Shown piece after piece: positions 58,592 through 64,000 of a stretch of DNA of 64,000 bases. A program made the translations under genes and the position numbers. Each line of letters starts with the position of its first letter. The stretch's first letter is position 1. This DNA is from Phragmites australis (lineage: Eukaryota > Streptophyta > Magnoliopsida > Poales > Poaceae), in the NCBI RefSeq assembly GCF_958298935.1, contig NC_084928.1:19437501-19501500 (forward strand), given 5' to 3'. The notes beneath the pieces were generated by a model that was not told the origin of the DNA, did no database searches, and worked only from the letters and a program-made list of their open reading frames with translations.

Positions 58592-59665
58592 CACTACTAT
58601 TCAACCGGTTATATATATCTACCTATCACTATGGATATTTAATAGGTCAAAAATGGTAGAGCATCACTGTTAGTTTAAAAAAATTATGTGAAAAGAATAA
58701 ACTAATATAATTTTATGAATCAACAGTAATAAATGATATTACTATCGGCTGAAGACTTAAGCCGGTAGTGATGCTTCACTGTTGATTGAAGACACCGATC
58801 TAGGAACTATCATTACTGTTTTTAGATATGCATCAGCAGTGATAATTCGTCAGTATCATTGTCGGTTCGTATTATGAATCTGCAGTGATAATTGACTAGC
58901 CAGCAGTGATAATGAATAATAACTTATTTTAATAAGTTCGTAACTTTCTCATACGAGATCGGCTGGTGAAAAACTTTATATAAAAATTATAGCATTTGAT
59001 GAGATCTATAACTTTGTAGTTGAAAACTTTGTAATTTCAGGTCATTTAAATACCAAAATGATTTTAACATTGTTTTCAGCCGCGGTCGATGACCGCTCAT
59101 CTTAAAAAAAATTATAACTTTTTCATACCTAATTCGATAGTGACAAACTTTATATGAATATTGTAAAACTCAACGAGATCTATAACTTTATAGTTAATAA
59201 CTTTTGATCATTAAATGTCCAAATAGTCGTTAAAACTTTTGATTGGAAGAGGTCAAAATGATTGATTTTGCTATTATATTCAAAATCGAATAAAAGGTGA
59301 AATAGTTAGAGGAGCTACGCGCACGGAGCGTATGAGGTGAGGGTGTGAGTTCGAATCCTTGAACTCATGTGACAAAAAAAAATAAGTGAGCAGTGCCTGA
59401 TCGAGGACGGTGGTGAAAGAACTGATCGATCGGTCGCAAAAAAAATTATTTTCAGTTCAAAAAAACATTGAATCGGGACCGCCTATCACTACCGGCTAAA
59501 ACCTTCAGTCGATAGTGATAACTCCTTCACTGTTGATCTCTAGGCTAATACGGTGACATTGCAATACTACCTTGTGAGATTATCACTATCTTTTACCTAT
59601 TATCAGCTTCAAAATCATAATAAAAATTATTTTAAGTGACGGTGAAACTACTTCCTATAGTAGTG
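58592..59665. mobile_element. Complete CACTA MITE-like element, 1,074 bp
   Basis: The ends are CACTACTAT (58592) and ATAGTAGTG (59665), a perfect 9-bp inverted pair. The flanking 3 bp are CGA on both sides (58589-58591 and 59666-59668), the CACTA-type target duplication. Subterminal ATCACTGTTGATT/TATCACTACCGG motifs fill both sides. The centre carries the ATGAGATCTATAACTTTGTAGTTGA module twice and a tRNA-like segment. No coding capacity is present. Confidence 0.9.
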
Positions 59666-59883
59666 CGAGCTACGGTGATGTACAGCCACCACACAGTCCA
59701 CGCCGTGACGATCGATCTCGTGATTTCCCCGGCCACGCGTCGCAAATGTGACTTGTATGTGTGGTGTTCCTGTGGAGTTATATGCTGTGCGGTAATGTCG
59801 GTTTGAGATGACGAGAAGCAGACGAGCGCGAGGCCGATGCTAGCGAGTGACATCGCAGTGCTGCCGCGCAAGCTTCTGATCAT
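59632..59883 (-). CDS. Small unrecognised ORF interrupted by the CACTA element
   Basis: On the minus strand, ATG at 59883 opens a frame with a hydrophobic N-terminal run (AMSLASIGLALVCFSSS, a possible signal or anchor), a central polar part and a WTVWWLYITVA stretch just before the insertion at 59665. Beyond that point the frame is transposon sequence. If the element and one CGA are removed, the frame would close with a TAG one codon later, giving about 73 residues. I do not recognise a family, and the ORF may be chance. Confidence 0.25.
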   Translation of the reverse strand: MIRSLRGSTAMSLASIGLALVCFSSSQTDITAQHITPQEHHTYKSHLRRVAGEITRSIVTAWTVWWLYITVARTTIGSSFTVT

Positions 59884-61440
59884 TTACAGGAGAAAGAGAA
59901 GAAAAAGAGAGGGCATTCCGCGCACTCGCTCTGTCGATCGCGTTCAATGCAGGAGCACGGCAAGCAATGGGCATCATCTCTGCAATTTTGCGTGTTTGTA
60001 TTGTGCTAACTGTTGATTTTGCTTCTCGTTCTCGATAACAACTTTCTGGGTGGCTTCATGCGGAGGAACGGGCGATGTTAATTTGCAGGGATGGGGTGCG
60101 TTTGTGCGTGTGTGTGTTTCCGTTGCAGCTGAGACCAGTGGCCATCTGTTGGTGCAGTTGTGTTCTTGAGCCTTTAGCAGGCCCCACACCACACACAAAA
60201 GACAACGGTGCTGTTTGGGTTCGATCGAGTCTGGATTACCCATTACGTGATCGGAAAAACAGAAATATGTGTAGTGGATCAAGGAAAATTGAACGTGCAT
60301 TGCCTCACACGGGAAAGGTGGCCAACTTGGGAATCGGAGGCGGGAGGCATGGGGTGTTCCTTGGGGCCTCTTTGCAAAGCATGATTTACAGCAATTTTAC
60401 AATAATCACATTTCACTTCTTGCATGTATCACGAGACGTCCCCATTCCAAAGAGGGCACATTCATTGTCACGTTAGGATTACAATAAGTGAAGTTTCAAA
60501 TCTATAATTTCAATTCCTCAAATTTGTTATAGCCCGATCTTTATGAGACGGTATCTCGAACTTACAACACAAATATGGCCTACGAGTAGGGTTGATTGGA
60601 TGGTGTTATACATATTAGGAGAAAATTGTTGTCCTATTTTATCGGATCATGATTTGAAATTTTATCGGTTATATAAGGAATATTTTCGATTTATGTTTTG
60701 AGACAGTTTGTATTAAACTTGAATTATATGGATTCATTATATAAATATATCTTATAAGCTATAAAGAGAATTTAGACGTTTATCGTAATCTCCTATATCA
60801 TACATATTTTTAATAAATTAAATATTGTCAATTGATGCTCGTGATTTTTTCTGTAACAGTTTTCCACACCTCGCCTTCTATCCTATTATATTTTATTTAT
60901 AACAAGTGGTGTATTGACGTATAGAGTCCCAAGAAAAACAAATCGATTTGTCTCCGATTCTTCTTGCCGCCCAGTTCGCCGCTAGATTCGTCGATTCGCC
61001 GGGTTCGCGTCGTCGCTCGGCCCTGTCCACACGCTTCCCCAGGTCTGCGCAACCCGAGCAGCTGCAGGCCGGCCTCAAAAATAAAAGCTGCAGGCCGGCG
61101 CAAGTCCCAAGCTCCGATCCGCGCGATCACCCAGAGGAGGCCCGCGCCGGTCCCGTCCGCCGAACACTCGAAGCAGCCTCGTGACCAAGCCAGGCCCATC
61201 AACCAGCCGGGGCCCGCGTTCGTTTTCTGCTACAAGCCGGAGGAAAGAGAGAAAAAAAAAAAATCGTACGTCCAAGTCCTGAGGTGACATCAAGCCGTGC
61301 TCTCCCCGGTGAATGGAAAAACCAATTTCAGGGGGTATGTGTGCAATTTCAGTGGGTATGTTGCCATGTTGGTGCATTTCCTACAGTGCCCTTGTGATGG
61401 CGCAAACTAAATGTTTTTTTATATTTATCGAAGTTACTTG
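59884..61440. other. No gene recognised
   Basis: 59884-60480 has mixed composition with motif-free frames (60075-60476 plus, 59974-60300 minus). 60480-60900 is AT-rich. 60960-61250 is GC-rich with overlapping frames in all registers and a CTGCAGGCCGGC doublet near 61063 and 61090. It could hold a first exon of a host gene, but nothing confirms it. Confidence 0.35.
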
Positions 61441-64000
61441 CAGGCCCGGCCATGGGGGAGGGGGCGAGCGGGGCAGCCGCCCTGGGCCCCCAAATCCCAC
61501 GGCCCATTACTCCATTAGGTATTTTATTCTCTGACGCCGTGACGCGCACGCGCCAACGCTACGACTGTACCCCGAGTCGGCGACTCGACCCTGTTGCAGA
61601 GGGCTGTACGCTATACCCCGAGACGGCGACTCGGCGAGCGTCAGAGTGTGCCTGCGCCTACGCGGCTGCGCCCTGCTGCAGAGTGCAAACCTGCAGTGCT
61701 GCCTACCGCTTGGCGACCTGCGACGCGCGGACGCGCCGCGCGGCACGCGCCCAGCCGGCAGCCGCCCAGTCGCTCACGCGTGTGGCTCCTGCGGTGTGCC
61801 ATGTGCGGTCCTGCCGTTGCAAGTTGCAAATTCGACTCTGTATGTTGCAAATTCTCTGTCGCCCTGACGGCCTGACGCCAGATGCCACGTCGCCACTCGC
61901 CATTGTACTGTATAATCACTCAATCAGTCAATTACACGGATTTGTTTTGGTGATCAATTCTCAAAGTATGCATATCAATTGTTAATTTGTTTTAATTTTC
62001 AGCGGGAAGACGTCGAGACGGTGGCTCGCGCTCGTCTAGTCGTCTTAGTCGACGAATTGGTGATTGAGGACAATGGTGAGACGACAACTTGACCTAATCG
62101 TTGAGATAATAACTTGTCTTAATCGTCTAGTTGGTGATCCTTGTAGTATTTCAACCACTAATGTATTTTCTTTTTAATTTTCAGCATGTTCTTGAATTAT
62201 GTCTTCTAGAAAGTATGCATCTGGTAGCGAAAAAAGAAAAAAAAGAAAACGAGTAGATGAGTTGGTGGAATCACAAAAGGGAGCTATTGACAAATTTTTT
62301 TAAGAGTAATACGAGCAGTTCAAAGAACCTGGATGAGTTAGTGATAGCTGTTATGGAGGAACAACCTAATAAAAATTCAGAAAACCAATGCCCTACAGAA
62401 GAAAATATAGATACCAATGGGGATGATAACAATGTGAGTGATCATGAGCATATATTTAATTCATCTGCTAGTGTTGATGAACAACCTTTTTTTCTATGGA
62501 TATCTATGATCCACGAAATTGGAGTAATCTTGATAACAAAGCTAGAGACGTATTAGTTGAGAAAGGACCTATAAGAGAAGAAAATCTTAAATTCCCTTTA
62601 GATGGTAACTCAAGGCATTTTTCGTATGCTCATTATTATAGAACAATGAGCAATGGAGAGGTACATGACATAAAATGGTTGGTGTATTCTAAGCATGTTG
62701 ACAAAGTGTTTTGCTTCTGTTGTAAGATTTTCAAATCTAACAATAGCAAGAGTTCATTAGGAGATAATGGATTTAGAGATTGGAAGCATCTCAGCGAAAG
62801 GCTCAAAGAACATGAAACTAGTGTCGAGCATATTACTAGCATGAGGTCTTGGAATGAATTAAGTACTAGATTGAGCAAAAATGAAACAATTGACAAAGAT
62901 TTCCAACAGGAAATCACAAAGGAGAAAGAACGGTTGAAGCAAGTTTTGTTTCGAATAGTTGCCATTGTTAAATATCTTGGTAAACGAAATTTGGTTTTTA
63001 GAGGATCTAGTGAGCAGCTTTACAATGATAATAATGGTAATTTCTTAGCTTGTGTTGAGATGATTGCAGAATTTGATTTGGTAATGCAAGACCACCTTAG
63101 GTGCATTCAAAACAATGAAATTCATTATCATTAGCTCAGTCATAAAATTCAGAATGAGTTGATTTCTTTTTTGGCTTCCAATGTTACAAATACTATCTTA
63201 AAGATTATCAAAGAGGCCAAATATTTCTCCATTATCCTTGATTGTACCCCTGATGGGAGTCATGAAGAACAAATGACTTTGATAGTTCGATGTGTTAATA
63301 TATCTAAGAGGAAAACAAAAATTGAGGAGTATTTTCTTGGGTTTTTGAAGGTGGATGACATATCTGGTTTGGGGCTTTTTAATGTATTGCTTGAGTCTTT
63401 GAAGTCATTTGGTCTTAATATTGGTGATATAAGGGGTCAAGGATATGACAACGGTTCAAATATGAAAGGAAAACACCAGGGGGTACAAAAAAGGTTGCTT
63501 GATATCAATCCAAGAGCTTTGTATGTGCCATGTGCTTGACACAGTCTTAATCTCACTCTTTGTGACATGGCAAAATCATGTGTTAAAGCTATTTCATTTT
63601 TTGGTATTGTGCAACGAATATATGTATTATTTTCTGGTTCTACCAAAAGATGGAAAGTATTACTTGATAATGTTCCAAGTTTGACTTTGAAATCATTGAG
63701 CAATACCCGTTGGGAGAGTCGAATCAACAGTGTTAAAGCAATTAGATATCAAGCTTCTCATCTAAGGTCAGCTTTGTCTGAGTTACATCAAGCTTGTGAT
63801 ACCGAACCCAAGGACAAGAGTGATGCAAAAAATTTATTCGATGTTCTTGGTAGCTTTGAGTTTATACTTGGCATGGTTATTTGGTATGATATTTTATTTG
63901 CTGTAAATACTGTGACCAAGAAGTTGCAATCATCATCCATATGCATTGACTCTGCCTTGCACCAAATTGAAGGTATGGTTCAATACTTTGAAGAGTACAA
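61441..64000 (+). mobile_element. hAT-superfamily DNA transposon, 5' part
   Basis: The left end reads CAGGCCCGGCCATGGGGGAG, which has the form of a plant hAT terminal inverted repeat. The preceding 8 bp, GTTACTTG (61433-61440), would be the target duplication. The right end lies beyond the window, so neither can be verified here. A GC-rich 5' part (61500-61870) contains a diverged duplicate, CCCCGAGTCGGCGACTCG / CCCCGAGACGGCGACTCG. It is followed by two intron-like junctions with the same acceptor text, TTTTAATTTTCAG (62002 and 62184), ahead of the transposase start at 62199. Confidence 0.65.
62199..64000 (+). pseudogene. hAT transposase (zinc-finger MYM-type protein 1-like), disrupted
   Basis: The ATG at 62199 opens MSSRKYASGSEKRKKRKR, a basic nuclear-signal-like start. 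Frame one ends at a TAA (62298-62300), right after a T7 run that appears to have one extra T. The frame then shifts to 62257-62556 register until a second T7 run near 62490, where one base is missing. From there it runs through [15 protein letters not shown], the TTF-type zinc finger ([10 protein letters not shown]), a DUF4371-like region and the RNase H-like core with [12 protein letters not shown] and [12 protein letters not shown]. Two stops follow: a TAG at 63132-63134 and a TGA at 63538-63540 just before HSLNL. The frame stays open with NTRWESR to the window end. These proteins cut and rejoin transposon ends. This copy needs four repairs, so it is inactive as written. Confidence 0.85.

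Noticed and set aside
59340..59366. Possible tRNA gene from a GTTCGAATCC-like T-arm
   Set aside because: No acceptor stem or anticodon arm can be folded from the flanks. Kept only as a tRNA-like module in a transposon.

Overview
The window is plant nuclear DNA, almost certainly from a grass. The evidence is dense nesting of typical grass retrotransposons (Tekay, CRM and Tat lineages of Ty3/gypsy; Angela-like and SIRE-like Ty1/copia), CACTA elements with subterminal repeats, a hAT transposase gene, spliceosomal introns, and plant C2H2 zinc-finger proteins of the Q..GGH and EAR type. No bacterial features (operons, ribosome binding sites, CRISPR) are present. All identifications come from reading translated motifs and repeat ends by eye; no search was run.

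Layout. 1-9.2 kb: a 3.1-kb solo LTR (1226-4337) with a perfect 5-bp target duplication, inserted in an older repeat, followed by a decayed minus-strand gypsy-type transposon ORF and a 1.1-kb LTR-like repeat. 9.7-16 kb: the most gene-like part, with two short intronless C2H2 zinc-finger genes (9740-10042 minus, 14682-15533 plus), a pair of diverged direct repeats, and a 1,844-bp CACTA element (11514-13357) that interrupts one repeat and carries a spliced, coding-like insert. 16.9-20.1 kb: gag, primer site and LTR of a SIRE-like copia element. 20.9-22.0 kb: an inverted partner of the 8-9.2 kb repeat.

22-42 kb is a nested stack read on the minus strand: a CRM-type element (21963-28097) sits in the 3' LTR of an Angela-like copia element (about 28098-35854), which sits in a Tat-type gypsy element (35855-40554). 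That is followed by a 1.5-kb LTR (40555-42041). 42.3-50.4 kb: a plus-strand Tekay chromovirus that has lost gag and part of its 5' LTR but retains pol, chromodomain, polypurine tract and a 3.6-kb 3' LTR. 50.4-52.4 kb: the tail of another LTR.

52.4-64 kb: a seven-exon kinesin-7 motor-domain relic (53455-55212), a large CACTA-like repeat block with a tandem array and a tRNA-like module (about 55400-57835), a complete 1,074-bp CACTA element with TIRs and target duplication (58592-59665), and the 5' part of a hAT element (61441 to window end) whose transposase frame has two frameshifts and two stops.

No retroelement in view has an intact polyprotein. The only genes that could be working host genes are the two zinc-finger ORFs, and the one at 14682 is the stronger. 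I did not find a convincing undescribed system. The best leads are the spliced insert in the first CACTA element, the tRNA-like module shared by the CACTA-type repeats, and the odd single-finger protein at 9740.
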